Source: JAAYYY01 sp964579295 (lineage in GTDB: Bacteria > Chloroflexota > Anaerolineae > Promineifilales > Promineifilaceae). From it: a DNA stretch of 64,000 bases. Positions within the stretch are counted from its first letter, which is position 1, and the number at the start of each line of letters is the position of its first letter. Position numbers and translations under genes: made by a program. The stretch spans positions 62,001-126,000 of the forward strand of contig CAZOGK010000004.1 in the NCBI GenBank assembly GCA_964579295.1. The letters run 5' to 3'. Below the pieces are notes generated by a model. It worked only from the letters and a program-made list of their open reading frames with translations, did not search any database and was not told the origin of the DNA. This document shows positions 46,193-55,065 of the stretch, one piece after another.

Positions 46193-46312
46193 CGCCCCGC
46201 CGGGCCATCCCCCGCACCGACACCTTGTACCCTGTCAGCTATACCCTATTTCCTCTTGACCCTATTCGCAAAACTCCCCCTAACGTACCTTTCGCTCCCG
46301 CCTCATTTCCCC

Positions 46313-46318
46313 TATAAT
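46313..46318 (+). promoter_or_regulatory. -10 box upstream of the pilin gene
   Basis: A perfect TATAAT, with a poor -35 match (TTTCGC, 46290-46295) 17 bases upstream. The leader to 46406 contains a GCACGG/CCGTGC hairpin (46360-46378). Confidence 0.5.
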
Positions 46319-46405
46319 TGTTAATATCAATTTAATCCTGGCGCTACCGCTATTATTCTGCACGGCCTATGACCGTGCCTGATTTATTCTGTGGGAGAAA
46401 TTGTC

Positions 46406-46588
46406 ATGTTATTCATACAGCGGCCAGCCGGGCAGGGCTTGGCGGAGTACGCTCTCATCCTGGCGTTGACGGTATTGGTCGTCATAGCCATCCTGACCGT
46501 CCTCGGGCCAGGACTCGCAGAGCTATACGACTTCATCATAAACTGCCTGCCTGAGCCTGGACCTTTTTGCCCGGTGAGCAGGCCCTGA
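46406..46588 (+). CDS. Flp/Fap-type pilin
   Basis: A 60-aa prepilin-like protein. The segment GQGLAEYALILALTVLVVIAILTVLGPGL matches Flp pilin: a short leader before the processing site, the conserved Glu-Tyr (AEY) and one hydrophobic helix. The C-terminus is CLPEPGPFCPVSRP with two Cys. GGGAG lies 8 bases before the ATG. No Tad assembly genes lie in the window, though the assembly gap starts 76 bases after the stop and could hide linked genes. Confidence 0.8.
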   Translation: MLFIQRPAGQGLAEYALILALTVLVVIAILTVLGPGLAELYDFIINCLPEPGPFCPVSRP

Positions 46589-46664
46589 GCAGGCGCAAAT
46601 CGCCGTCGGCGCCGCGGTTCCCCTGAAAGCGGCGCCGCCACGGCCGGCGCACAACCTGACAGCC

Positions 46665-46764
46665 NNNNNNNNNNNNNNNNNNNNNNNNNNNNNNNNNNNN
46701 NNNNNNNNNNNNNNNNNNNNNNNNNNNNNNNNNNNNNNNNNNNNNNNNNNNNNNNNNNNNNNNN
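46665..46764. other. Assembly gap (100 N)
   Basis: Exactly 100 unknown bases, the usual placeholder for a scaffold join of unknown size. Adjacency of genes on the two sides is therefore not proven. Confidence 0.99.
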
Positions 46765-46772
46765 CGCCCCGG

Positions 46773-46800
46773 TTGCCCCCGCCGATCCCCCTGTTATAAT
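46773..46800 (+). promoter_or_regulatory. Leaderless-type promoter of the zinc-ribbon membrane gene
   Basis: TTGCCC (46773-46778) and TATAAT (46795-46800) are separated by 16 bases. The ATG at 46809 comes 8 bases after the -10 box. Confidence 0.6.
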
Positions 46801-46808
46801 CTTCCTCT

Positions 46809-47408
46809 ATGACCCTTCCGTCACTGGAAACAATCGCTTCCTATCTGACGATTGTCGCCGCGCTGGTCGGCGCTCTGCTGGCGGCCCTCTGGCTCAGCCT
46901 GGTCATCTGGACCTTCCGCGATATGCGGCTGCGCTCGCGCGATCCGTTTGCGCAGCTATTGGCCGCGCTCGTCGTCGCCGTCCTGCCCATTGTCGGCCTG
47001 CTCATCTACCTCATCTTGCGCCCGCCGGAGACGCTGGCCGAGGCCTACGAGCGGGCGCTGGAAGAAGAGGCGCTGCTGCAGGAAATCGAGGAGCGGCCGG
47101 CCTGCCCCGGCTGTTCTCGCGTCGTGGAGCCGGGCTGGATTCTCTGCCCCCATTGCCACACCCGCCTGCGCAAGCGCTGCCTCGACTGTGATTCGCTGCT
47201 GGAGCTGCAGTGGAACCTCTGCCCCTTCTGCGGCAACCAGTGGGTCGATCCCTATCGCGCCGACAACGCGCCCGCGGCCGGCGAGCCGGTCCACCTGCCC
47301 GAGCCCGAGCCCGAGCCTGACCTCGTTCCTGACCCCGACGATACACAGCCGGCGCTGGCCATCGAGCCGGAGCCGGTCGATTCCTTCGAGGAAGATACCA
47401 CCTTTTGA
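46809..47408 (+). CDS. Membrane protein with double zinc ribbon
   Basis: A 199-aa protein. Two membrane segments at the N-terminus (IVAALVGALLAALWLSLVIW and FAQLLAALVVAVLPIVGLLIYLIL) resemble the PLDc_N-type anchor. A charged helix follows, then two zinc ribbons with four CxxC pairs (CPGC, CPHC, CLDC, CPFC). The tail is acidic and Pro-rich (EPEPEPDLVPDPD). The ribbons should face the cytoplasm. Function unknown. There is no Shine-Dalgarno sequence and the promoter is of the leaderless type. Confidence 0.8.
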   Translation: MTLPSLETIASYLTIVAALVGALLAALWLSLVIWTFRDMRLRSRDPFAQLLAALVVAVLPIVGLLIYLILRPPETLAEAYERALEEEALLQEIEERPACPGCSRVVEPGWILCPHCHTRLRKRCLDCDSLLELQWNLCPFCGNQWVDPYRADNAPAAGEPVHLPEPEPEPDLVPDPDDTQPALAIEPEPVDSFEEDTTF

Positions 47409-47492
47409 CCCGAATCCAGCGGGCGCCATCACCCGTCGCCGGGAGATTGACGCCTGTCTGCTGCGAAACACCGCCCACCTAAGGTAATAGCC

Positions 47493-49550
47493 ATGCCCTT
47501 GCGCCGCTTCTCCTGCTTACTGCTTATTGTCCTCCTGGCCGCCGCCTGCCGCGACGAGCAGCCGGCGCCCACGCCGCCGGCCGAAAGCAGCCCGGCGGCC
47601 GCTGAGACGGTCGTCGCCGCCGCGTCTCCCGCGGCGGAGGAGCCCGAGGCGGAGGCCGAGCCCAGCGCCACGGCGCCGCCGACGGCCACGCTGGAGCCGA
47701 CGCGTGTGCCCACTGGCCCGCTCACCGTCTGCCTGGCTGCCGAGCCTGCTTCACTCTATCTCTACGGCCCGCCCTCGGCGGCCGCCGCGCTCGTCCGCGA
47801 AGTCGTCTACGATGGCCCAATTGACACGCGCGGCTATGACGTGCAGCCGGTCATCCTGGAGGATCTGCCGACGCTGGACAACGGCGGCGCGACCATCGCC
47901 ACGGTCTTTGTGCCCGAGGGGCAATATGTGCTCGACACAGAGGGCAACGTCGTTCGCCTGCGCTCCGGCATCACTGTCCATCCGGCCGGCTGCTTTGACG
48001 ATAGCTGCGCCGTCACTTATGAGCGGCCGGAAAGCGAGGAAGAAGAGGTCGCGCCCACGGCGACGCCCGCAGCGACCCAGCCGCCCAATGCGACGCCGCC
48101 GCCGGCCCCGCGCCCCACACTGCCGCCCAACGCGGGCCTGGAGATGAACCAGCTGCAGGTCACTTTCCGCCTGCTACCGGAGCTTGCCTGGTCGGATGGC
48201 GAGCCGTTGACGGTGGCCGATTCGGTATTCAGCTACGAAGTGGCCCAGCACGCCATCCTGCCGCCGCGTCAGCCGGCGGGGCGCCAGGGGCTGCTGCCGC
48301 CGCGCTCGCTCGACCCGCTGCTGCGCACCGCCTCCTACGAGGCCAGCGACGAGCTCACGGTTGTCTGGGCCGGCGTGCCCGGCTATTACGACCCGTACTA
48401 CAGCAGCAACTTCTTCATTCCGCTGCCGGCCCACCGCCTGGAGGGGCTCTCTAACGATGAGCTGCTGCAGGCTGACGACAGCGCGCGGCTGCCGCTGGGC
48501 TGGGGGCCCTACGTGCTGACTGAGTGGGCGCCTGGCGAGCGCATCGTCGCCGAGCGCAATCCGCACTATTTCCGCGCCGGCGAGGCCGAGCCCTACTTCG
48601 ACCAGGTCATCTTCCGCTTCCTCGGCGACGAGCCTGGCGGCTACCTGGCCGAGCTGCAGAGTGGGGCCTGCGATATTCTGGCGCAGGATGCACTGCAGGA
48701 GAGCCCGGAGCAGGTCCAGGCGCTGGCCGACACGGGCGAGCTGATCGTCAGCGCCGCGCCCGGTCCCATCTGGGAGCATCTCGACTTCGGTATTAACCCG
48801 GTGAGCAGCTATACGGTACGCGGCGATATCTTTGAGGATGCGCGCGTGCGCCGGGCTGTCGCCTACTGCCTCAACCGCGAGGCGATTGCCGCCGCCGCCG
48901 GCATGGCCGGCACAACCATCCCGGACGCCTACATTCCCCCACAGCACCCGCTCTACGAGCAGGCCGGCCTGCAGCCCTATCCCTATGACCCCGACCAGGG
49001 GCGGGCGCTTCTGGCCGAAGCGGGCCTGCCGGCGTTTTCCGTCTCGCTGCGCATCACGCCCGGCGCGCAGCAGCAGGCCGTCGCCGCCCAGATAGCCGCC
49101 GACCTGGCCCAGTGCGGCATCACCGTTACCGTCGCCGAGACCGATCCGTCACTCTTCTTTGCGACCAGCGAAGAAAGCCCCATCTTTGGCCGCCGCTTTG
49201 ACCTGGCGACCTTTGCCTGGTTCAGCGACGCCGACCCGGCCTGCCACCTCTACCTGACGCGCGAGCTTCCCACCAATCTCACGCTCTGGCACGGCTTCAA
49301 CGTCTCCGGCTACCAGAACGAGGCCTACGACGCCGCCTGCCTGCAGGGGCTGGCGGCGGCGCCAGGCATGGATCAATATCTGGCCGGCCACCTGGAGGCG
49401 CTGCGCATCTTCAATGCCGAACTGCCGGCCGTGCCCCTCTTCCAGCACCTGCGTTGGCTGGCGGCCCGGCCCGACATCGCCGGCCTGGAGGTAGACGCCA
49501 CGGCGGCCAGCGAGCTGTGGAATATTGAGAGCTTGCGGCGGGAGGAGTAA
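47493..49550 (+). CDS. Peptide/oligosaccharide ABC transporter substrate-binding lipoprotein (family 5)
   Basis: A 685-aa extracellular binding protein. The signal peptide ends in the lipobox LAAAC (RFSCLLLIVLLAAACRDEQ), followed by a low-complexity Ala/Pro/Glu linker. The family-5 (DppA/OppA) domain follows: LVREVVYDGPIDT, LPELAWSDGEPLTVADSVFSYE, WGPYVLTEWAPGERIVAERNPHYF, ARVRRAVAYCLNREAI and FDLATFAWFSDADPACHLYL. A Pro/Thr-rich insertion (ATPAATQPPNATPPPAP) interrupts the domain near residue 190. No permease genes adjoin it, so the rest of the transporter is elsewhere. Confidence 0.9.
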   Translation: MPLRRFSCLLLIVLLAAACRDEQPAPTPPAESSPAAAETVVAAASPAAEEPEAEAEPSATAPPTATLEPTRVPTGPLTVCLAAEPASLYLYGPPSAAAALVREVVYDGPIDTRGYDVQPVILEDLPTLDNGGATIATVFVPEGQYVLDTEGNVVRLRSGITVHPAGCFDDSCAVTYERPESEEEEVAPTATPAATQPPNATPPPAPRPTLPPNAGLEMNQLQVTFRLLPELAWSDGEPLTVADSVFSYEVAQHAILPPRQPAGRQGLLPPRSLDPLLRTASYEASDELTVVWAGVPGYYDPYYSSNFFIPLPAHRLEGLSNDELLQADDSARLPLGWGPYVLTEWAPGERIVAERNPHYFRAGEAEPYFDQVIFRFLGDEPGGYLAELQSGACDILAQDALQESPEQVQALADTGELIVSAAPGPIWEHLDFGINPVSSYTVRGDIFEDARVRRAVAYCLNREAIAAAAGMAGTTIPDAYIPPQHPLYEQAGLQPYPYDPDQGRALLAEAGLPAFSVSLRITPGAQQQAVAAQIAADLAQCGITVTVAETDPSLFFATSEESPIFGRRFDLATFAWFSDADPACHLYLTRELPTNLTLWHGFNVSGYQNEAYDAACLQGLAAAPGMDQYLAGHLEALRIFNAELPAVPLFQHLRWLAARPDIAGLEVDATAASELWNIESLRREE

Positions 49551-49593
49551 GGCAGGCGCCGCGACCGGACGCCTGCCTGCAGGACAGGGGGCC

Positions 49594-50358
49594 CTACTCG
49601 GCGAGGCCCGTTTCGCCCGGCGGTAGCTGCGGCCGGTTGTGTAGCTGCACCGGCTGGCCCCGCTTGCGCACGCGCAGGTTGATCAGCTCGATGCCCACCG
49701 AAAAGGCCATGGCGAAGTAGGCGTAATTCTTCAGGTGCAGCCCTTCCGCCGCTTCCTGGTCCCAGCCTTCTACCACCAGCAGGGCGCCGATCAGAATCAG
49801 GAACGCCAGGGCCAGGATCTTCATCGTCGGGTGCTCCTCGACAAAGGTGCTGATGCGCCCGGCGAAGAAGATCATCATGGCGGCGGCGATGAGAATGGCG
49901 GTAACCATTACCCAGAGCTGGTCGGAGATGCCCACGGCGGTAATCACCGAGTCGAGCGAGAAGACGACGTCGATGAGCATCACCTGCAGCACGACCGAGG
50001 TGAGCGAGGTGACGGCGCGCGTTGCATGCCCGCCCGTGTCTTCCGCCTCCAGCTTATCGTGAATCTCGTGCGTACTCTTGCCGATAAGGAAAAGGCCGCC
50101 GACGAGCAGGATCAGGTCCCGGCCCGACACGTCATGGCCGAATGGTGAAAAGAGTGGCTCTGTCAGCCGCATGATCCAGGTTATGCTCAGCAGCAGGAGG
50201 ATGCGCGTGAGCACGGCCATGCCGATGCCCAGCCGGCGCGCCTTCGCCTGCTGCTCCACCGGCAGCTTGGCTGCCAGAATGGCAATGAATATGACGTTGT
50301 CGATGCCCAGGACAACTTCCAGCAACGTCAGGGTAAGGAGAGCGACCAAACTTTCCAT
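49594..50358 (-). CDS. TerC/YkoY-family integral membrane protein
   Basis: A 254-aa multi-pass membrane protein. TLTLLEVVLGIDNVIFIAILAAKL at the N-terminus and MLIDVVFSLDSVITAVGISDQ in the middle carry the conserved Asp residues of the TerC family, members of which are linked to Mn2+ export and tellurite resistance. A cytoplasmic loop (EIHDKLEAEDTGGHATRAV) lies between. The start at 50358 (MESLVALLTL) fits the family; the longer open frame does not. It lies 20 bases after the PPK2 gene. Confidence 0.88.
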   Translation of the reverse strand: MESLVALLTLTLLEVVLGIDNVIFIAILAAKLPVEQQAKARRLGIGMAVLTRILLLLSITWIMRLTEPLFSPFGHDVSGRDLILLVGGLFLIGKSTHEIHDKLEAEDTGGHATRAVTSLTSVVLQVMLIDVVFSLDSVITAVGISDQLWVMVTAILIAAAMMIFFAGRISTFVEEHPTMKILALAFLILIGALLVVEGWDQEAAEGLHLKNYAYFAMAFSVGIELINLRVRKRGQPVQLHNRPQLPPGETGLAE

Positions 50359-50378
50359 AGATGTGAATTCCTTTACTG

Positions 50379-51194
50379 TTATTCGACAACCACGCCGCTC
50401 AAATCGTGTTGCGGTGGCGGAAAGGCTGGATTCATTGCTCGCAACGTCCCGACAATCGCGCGCGCCACGGCCAGAAGCCGGTACCACTTCTGGTCGCCGG
50501 GAATAATATACCACGGCGCCGCATCTGTCGTGCAGCGGGCCAGCGCCTCGCTGTAAGCCGCCATGTAATCATCCCACTGCTTGCGCTTCTCCAGGTCGTC
50601 CAGCGAGAACTTCCAGTTCTTTTCTGGTTCGTCTATACGCTCCTGGAACTGCTTGCGTTGCTCATCTTTGGAAATGTGCAGGTAAAACTTGAGCACCGTC
50701 GTCCCCGTGGCGACGAGAAGCTGCTCGAACTGGTTGATCTGCTCGTAGCGCCGGCGCCAGACCTCTTCCGGCGCCAGCTCGTCCACGCGCACGATGACCA
50801 CGTCTTCATAATGCGAACGGTTAAAGACGGCAATCATACCCGCTGCCGGCACACGCTGGTGCACGCGCCAGAGAAAGTCGTGCGCCAGCTCCTCGCGCGT
50901 TGGCTGTTTGAAGGAGTGGACCCTGACTCCCTGCGGGTTGGTCCCGGCGAAGACGTGGCGGATGGTGCTGTCTTTGCCGCCGGCGTCCATCGCCTGCAAG
51001 ACGATGAGCAGCTTGCGCTTCCCTTCGGCGTAGAAACGCTGCTGCCACTCGGCCAGCTCCTCGCGCAGCGCATCGAACTCGCTCTCCGCCTGCTTGCGGT
51101 CGTCGTGATAATCTTTGCCGTCCGTGCCCACCGTCGTCAGGTCTACAGCCGCCCCCGGCTCAACACGGTGCAGCGCCAGGTCGATTTCCTTCAT
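50379..51194 (-). CDS. ppk2: Polyphosphate kinase 2 family protein
   Basis: A 271-aa PPK2, which transfers phosphate between polyphosphate and nucleotides. The Walker A-like motif is LQAMDAGGKDSTIRHV, the Walker B/lid region includes FNRSHYEDVVIVRV, and the C-terminal helix region holds KWKFSLDDLEKR-like sequence (KNWKFSLDDLEKRKQWDDY). PPK2 enzymes either make NTPs from NDPs or phosphorylate AMP; the class cannot be fixed here. GGAGG lies before the ATG. It is 22 bases after the GH4 gene. Confidence 0.92.
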   Translation of the reverse strand: MKEIDLALHRVEPGAAVDLTTVGTDGKDYHDDRKQAESEFDALREELAEWQQRFYAEGKRKLLIVLQAMDAGGKDSTIRHVFAGTNPQGVRVHSFKQPTREELAHDFLWRVHQRVPAAGMIAVFNRSHYEDVVIVRVDELAPEEVWRRRYEQINQFEQLLVATGTTVLKFYLHISKDEQRKQFQERIDEPEKNWKFSLDDLEKRKQWDDYMAAYSEALARCTTDAAPWYIIPGDQKWYRLLAVARAIVGTLRAMNPAFPPPQHDLSGVVVE

Positions 51195-51216
51195 GGTCCC
51201 TCCTGATGTGCGCCGG

Positions 51217-52605
51217 TCAGCCGCCGGCGGCGAACTGCGGCAGATAAGCCGCAAACGTCTCCAGATAATCGTCGAGGATAGCCCGTGCCCGGTCGGTGTC
51301 GTTGACCATTGGGTCCAGCAGCAGCGCCTGCAGCGCCAGCGCGCGGTCGCCGGTCACCGCTGCTTCCACCACCAGCTCGACCAGCGTCGCTTCGCGCCGG
51401 CACAGCTCGGCCACCCCGGTGGGCAGGGGGCCAATCTGCAGCGGCTGGATGCCCATACCGCTGACCAGCGCCGGCAGCTCGACAATCGTCTCCGGCGGCA
51501 GGTTCGTAATGGCGCCATTGTTGGGGACGTTGACCGCCTCCTCGTAGCGGTTGCAGTTGCCGGTGATGCCCTCGATTATCTCTACCGCCCCTTCGCTGAT
51601 CACGTCGCGCATGCCCTCCACGCCGACCGCGCCGCTCGCCATCTGCTCCAGCCGTTGGTGGGCAAACTCGCGCACCAACTCGTTGGCTTCCCAATCATAG
51701 AGCCGGATGTCGTAGCGCTGCCACGGGTTGCTCTGCGGGTCGTGCGTCCAGGCGACGTACTCTGCCAGATGCGTATCGCCGGGCACCGGGCAGTAGCCGA
51801 AAGCGCGAAAAAGGTCCATGCTCAGCGGCTCGAACTGCGGCGGGGCCGTTTTCGCCGCGGCGCGCAGCGCCGGATAGAGGTCCTCATGGCTTTCGCGTCG
51901 CCGCACGTCCATCATCCAGGTGAAGTGGTTCAGCCCGGCCGCCTTGATGGCAAAATGCGCGCGCCCCTGCCGCGCCATCTGGTGCGCCAGCGGCGTGTTG
52001 GCCGGGTCCGAATAGAGCCGCAGGCCGGGCGGAACCTCGATGCCCGCCTGCGGCCCGAGCAGAGCGGCCACAATAGCATAGCCGATCTCGATCTGGTGGC
52101 ACTTGCCCACCGTCTTGATGCCGCTATAGCGCGTGACGGCCCGCGTCAGCCGCGGCAGCGGGTTGCTGAAGTTGATCAGCCAGGCCTCCGGACATAGCGC
52201 TTCCATATCGCGCACGATTTCCATGAGCGGGGGCACCTGGCGGAAGGTATGCATCATCCCGCCCGGCCCGCCGTTCTCGCCGTAGGGCTGGCGCAGGCCG
52301 TGGCGCAGCGGAATCTCCCAGTCGAGCCGCCACAGCTTCTCCCGCGGCGGCACTTCAATGCTGACGATGACAAAGTCGGCGCCCGCCAGCAGTGGCTGGC
52401 GTTCCGTGCCGCCGGCTATCGTCATCCCTGCCTGCCACGACTCATTCATCCGTTCCGCCACCGACACGACGCGCTGCAGCGCCGCGCCGTCATGGTCGAC
52501 AAGCGCCAGCCGGCCGCCGCGCAGATGCGGGCTGGCCAGCAGCGTGGCAATGGTCGCGGGTCCGAAGCTGGCGCTGCCCGCGCCAATGAATACGATGTTC
52601 ACCAT
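51217..52605 (-). CDS. Glycoside hydrolase family 4 (alpha-glucosidase/alpha-galactosidase-like)
   Basis: A 462-aa NAD- and Mn-dependent glycosidase. VNIVFIGAGSASFGPATIATLL is the Rossmann motif, LINFSNPLPRLTRAV the NxSNP region, VGKCHQIEIG the Cys/His metal site, and AAGLNHFTWMMDVR the catalytic-domain signature. GH4 enzymes act by oxidation at C3 rather than by the usual Koshland mechanism. The linkage and sugar are not decided by sequence. It starts one base after the XdhC stop. Confidence 0.88.
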   Translation of the reverse strand: MVNIVFIGAGSASFGPATIATLLASPHLRGGRLALVDHDGAALQRVVSVAERMNESWQAGMTIAGGTERQPLLAGADFVIVSIEVPPREKLWRLDWEIPLRHGLRQPYGENGGPGGMMHTFRQVPPLMEIVRDMEALCPEAWLINFSNPLPRLTRAVTRYSGIKTVGKCHQIEIGYAIVAALLGPQAGIEVPPGLRLYSDPANTPLAHQMARQGRAHFAIKAAGLNHFTWMMDVRRRESHEDLYPALRAAAKTAPPQFEPLSMDLFRAFGYCPVPGDTHLAEYVAWTHDPQSNPWQRYDIRLYDWEANELVREFAHQRLEQMASGAVGVEGMRDVISEGAVEIIEGITGNCNRYEEAVNVPNNGAITNLPPETIVELPALVSGMGIQPLQIGPLPTGVAELCRREATLVELVVEAAVTGDRALALQALLLDPMVNDTDRARAILDDYLETFAAYLPQFAAGG

Positions 52606-52606
52606 C

Positions 52607-53656
52607 TCACTCTCTCTCCTCGCCGCGGCTGTGCCAGACGGCCACAATCTGCGCCAGGATAGCCAGGGCGATCTCTTCAGGGCTCTGCGCGCCCAGGTCG
52701 AGGCCAATGGGCGCGTGGATGCGCTCCAGGGCTTCTTCGGCCACGCCCGCCTGGCGCAGGCGCGCCCGGCGCCGCTCGTGCGTGCGCCGGCTGCCCAGCG
52801 CGCCCACGTAAAAGGCGCCGCTTTCCAGCGCCAGCCGCAGCGCCGGGTCGTCAATCTTCGGGTCGTGGCTGAGCAGGGCGATAGCCGTAGCCGGCGTAAT
52901 AGACAGCTGCGGCAGCGCCTGCTGCGGCCAGGCGGCGATGAGCCGGTCTACATGGGGGAAGCGCTCGGCGCTGGCAAAGGCGCGCCGCGGATCGACCACC
53001 ACCGTATGGTAGCCCAGCAGCGCCGCCAGCCGGGTCAGCGCCACGGTCAGGTGCCCGCCGCCAATCGCCAGCAGCGTCAGAGGCGGCTGCACCACCTCGA
53101 TAAAGAGGGCCAGCGGCCCGCCGGCGCTTTCCAGCTCGACGCGCTGGCTGCGCCCGGCGGCCAGCGCCGCCCGCGCCAGGGAGACGACCACGCCATCCAG
53201 CGCCGGCCCCAGGCTCTCCGTTACCTGCCCGTCGTCGTGCTGGAAGAGCTGCCGGCCCACCAGCCCGTCCGGCCCGTCGATGATGGTGACGATAGCGCCG
53301 CTTCGCTCGGCCGCCAGCCACTGTTCCACCGTGTCCAGGAGCTGCGCCGGCAGCGGGGCGACGAAAACCTCCAGCTCGCCGCCGCAGGCCAGGCCCACCG
53401 ACCAGGCCGTCTCGTCGGCGACGCCAAAACGCAGCAGGCGCGGCCGGCCGCTGACCAGCGCCTCCTGTCCCTCGGCCGCAACCTCACTCTCCACACAGCC
53501 GCCGCTCACCGAGCCGGCCATCTGCCCGGCGGCGCTCAGGGCCAGCTTGGCGCCCGGCTGCCGCGGCGCCGAGCCCCATGTGCTGGTGACCGTAGCCAGC
53601 GCAACCGGCTGCCCATCGGCCCGCCACTTTTTCACTGCTGTGATTACCTCTTGCAT
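52607..53656 (-). CDS. XdhC/CoxI-family protein
   Basis: A 349-aa protein. The N-terminal XdhC domain has LATVTSTWGSAPRQPGAKLAL and GSVSGGCVESEV, and the C-terminal Rossmann domain has LLAIGGGHLTVALTRLAALLGYHTVVVDPR. XdhC inserts the sulfurated molybdenum cofactor into xanthine dehydrogenase-type enzymes. No molybdoenzyme gene is nearby, so its client is not known. It lies 47 bases after the M42 peptidase gene and directly before GH4. Confidence 0.88.
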   Translation of the reverse strand: MQEVITAVKKWRADGQPVALATVTSTWGSAPRQPGAKLALSAAGQMAGSVSGGCVESEVAAEGQEALVSGRPRLLRFGVADETAWSVGLACGGELEVFVAPLPAQLLDTVEQWLAAERSGAIVTIIDGPDGLVGRQLFQHDDGQVTESLGPALDGVVVSLARAALAAGRSQRVELESAGGPLALFIEVVQPPLTLLAIGGGHLTVALTRLAALLGYHTVVVDPRRAFASAERFPHVDRLIAAWPQQALPQLSITPATAIALLSHDPKIDDPALRLALESGAFYVGALGSRRTHERRRARLRQAGVAEEALERIHAPIGLDLGAQSPEEIALAILAQIVAVWHSRGEERE

Positions 53657-53703
53657 GGGCGCATTATAGCCAGTTTGGGCGCGGCCGCTCAGGCGCTGGC
53701 GGC

Positions 53704-54765
53704 CTATTCGCCGGGGTCGAGCAGATAGGCGGCAATGAGACGGGCCGTGTGCTCCAGCGATTCCAGGTGCGTGCGCTCGTAATGGTGGCTGGCGTCGACG
53801 CCCGGCCCGATGAGCGCTACCGCCACGTTGCCGCCCGCGCGCCAGTAGGCCTCGCCGTCGGAGCCGTAATGGGGGTAGATGTCGGTGCGGTAGGGCAGGC
53901 CGGTCGCCGTCGCCAGCCGCTCCAGGCGGCGGCGCAGCCCCAGGTGGTAGGGGCCGGCGCTATCCTTGGCGCAGATAGTGACGCTGAACTCGTCTGACGT
54001 CTGCTTCGGCGCGACCACGGCCATATCGACCGTGACCAGCTCCGCCAGGTCGGGCGGGAAGCCCGCCGCCGCGCCGTGCCCCACTTCTTCGTAGTTGCTG
54101 ATGTGGATGGTCGTGCGCTGCGCCGGCTGCAGGCCGGCCGCCGCCAGCGCCGCCACGGCGCCAAAAATGGCCGCCACGCCCGCCTTGTCGTCGAGGTGGC
54201 GCGAGCGCAGGAAGCCATGCTCGCTTTGCTCCACGCGGCTGTCAAAGGCCACGATGTCGCCGACGCGGATGCCCAGCGCCTCGGTCTCCGCTTTCTTCGT
54301 CGTGCGCGCGTCGATACGCACTTCCATGTTCTGGTCGTCGCGCTGGGCGGCGCCGGCCTCGCGCGTGTGGGCATGGATGGAAGCCGTCGTCGGCAGAATC
54401 GCGCCGCGGTACGTCTCGCCGCCGCTGGCGAAAATGGTCACCCCTTCCCCTTCCACAGAGGTCCACAGCCAGCCGCCGAGCTGGGTCAGGCGCAGCCGGC
54501 CGTTGCTCTTTATCTCGGCGACCATCGCGCCCAGCGTATCGACGTGGGCCGTCAGGGCGCGCGGGCGGTCGGCCGCCGCGCCCGGCAGCTCGCCGCTCAG
54601 ATAGCCTTTGTGCGCCACGGTCAGCGCTACAGGCAGGGCGGCAAACGCCTGCTGCACAAAGGCAATCGCCCGCCCTGTGTCGCCGGTAGGGCTGGGGATC
54701 TGCAGCAGCTCCACCAGAAAGGAAACCATCTCGTCAAGGTCAATGGCGATATCTGCTGAGTTCAT
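53704..54765 (-). CDS. M42-family metallo-aminopeptidase
   Basis: A 353-aa di-metal peptidase of the glutamyl-aminopeptidase/deblocking type. Metal and catalytic residues lie in LTAHVDTLGAM, RSRHLDDKAGVAAI, HISNYEEVGHGAA, LVTVDMAVV, and SHHYERTHLESLEH. The start at 54765 (MNSADIAIDLDEM) has GAGGGAAG upstream. It begins a run of five minus-strand genes with short gaps (M42, XdhC, GH4, PPK2, TerC). Whether this is one transcript is inference from spacing. Confidence 0.9.
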   Translation of the reverse strand: MNSADIAIDLDEMVSFLVELLQIPSPTGDTGRAIAFVQQAFAALPVALTVAHKGYLSGELPGAAADRPRALTAHVDTLGAMVAEIKSNGRLRLTQLGGWLWTSVEGEGVTIFASGGETYRGAILPTTASIHAHTREAGAAQRDDQNMEVRIDARTTKKAETEALGIRVGDIVAFDSRVEQSEHGFLRSRHLDDKAGVAAIFGAVAALAAAGLQPAQRTTIHISNYEEVGHGAAAGFPPDLAELVTVDMAVVAPKQTSDEFSVTICAKDSAGPYHLGLRRRLERLATATGLPYRTDIYPHYGSDGEAYWRAGGNVAVALIGPGVDASHHYERTHLESLEHTARLIAAYLLDPGE

Positions 54766-54801
54766 GACACACTTCCCTCTCTTCTCTGGCGGAACGGCTG
54801 G

Positions 54802-54830
54802 AGGATACAGCCGTTGCGGGGAAATCGCAA
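54802..54830 (-). promoter_or_regulatory. Promoter of the M42 peptidase gene cluster
   Basis: Reading the minus strand, TTGCGA (54830-54825) and TATCCT (54807-54802) are separated by 17 bases. It is divergent from the acs promoter, only 8 bases away. Confidence 0.55.
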
Positions 54831-54838
54831 TGCAATCC

Positions 54839-54867
54839 TTGAGAGCTTGGCCGCCAATGCATATAAT
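54839..54867 (+). promoter_or_regulatory. acs promoter with long leader
   Basis: TTGAGA (54839-54844) and TATAAT (54862-54867) are separated by 17 bases. The predicted leader to the start at 55066 is about 190 bases. It begins with a GATAG-GCAG-CTATC hairpin (54881-54894). No known riboswitch was recognised. Confidence 0.7.
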
Positions 54868-55065
54868 ACGCACTGTTCCGGATAGGCAGCTATCTGGAGT
54901 CCAGTGGTCCCGATCTGTCCACGTCAGCCACATCCAGCACTTTCGGGCGCGGCCCGCGTTGGCGCCGCCGCCCACGAAAGGCGGCAGGCATCGCAGCACG
55001 ATGACAGCCGGCGCCAGGGCTCTTAGACGCTACTGTGTTTCGGCCAGAGCGAGAAGGAGATGATC

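Noticed and set aside
54875..55065. T-box or other known riboswitch before acs
   Set aside because: No T-box core sequence, specifier loop or recognisable aptamer could be found, and acs is not a usual T-box target.
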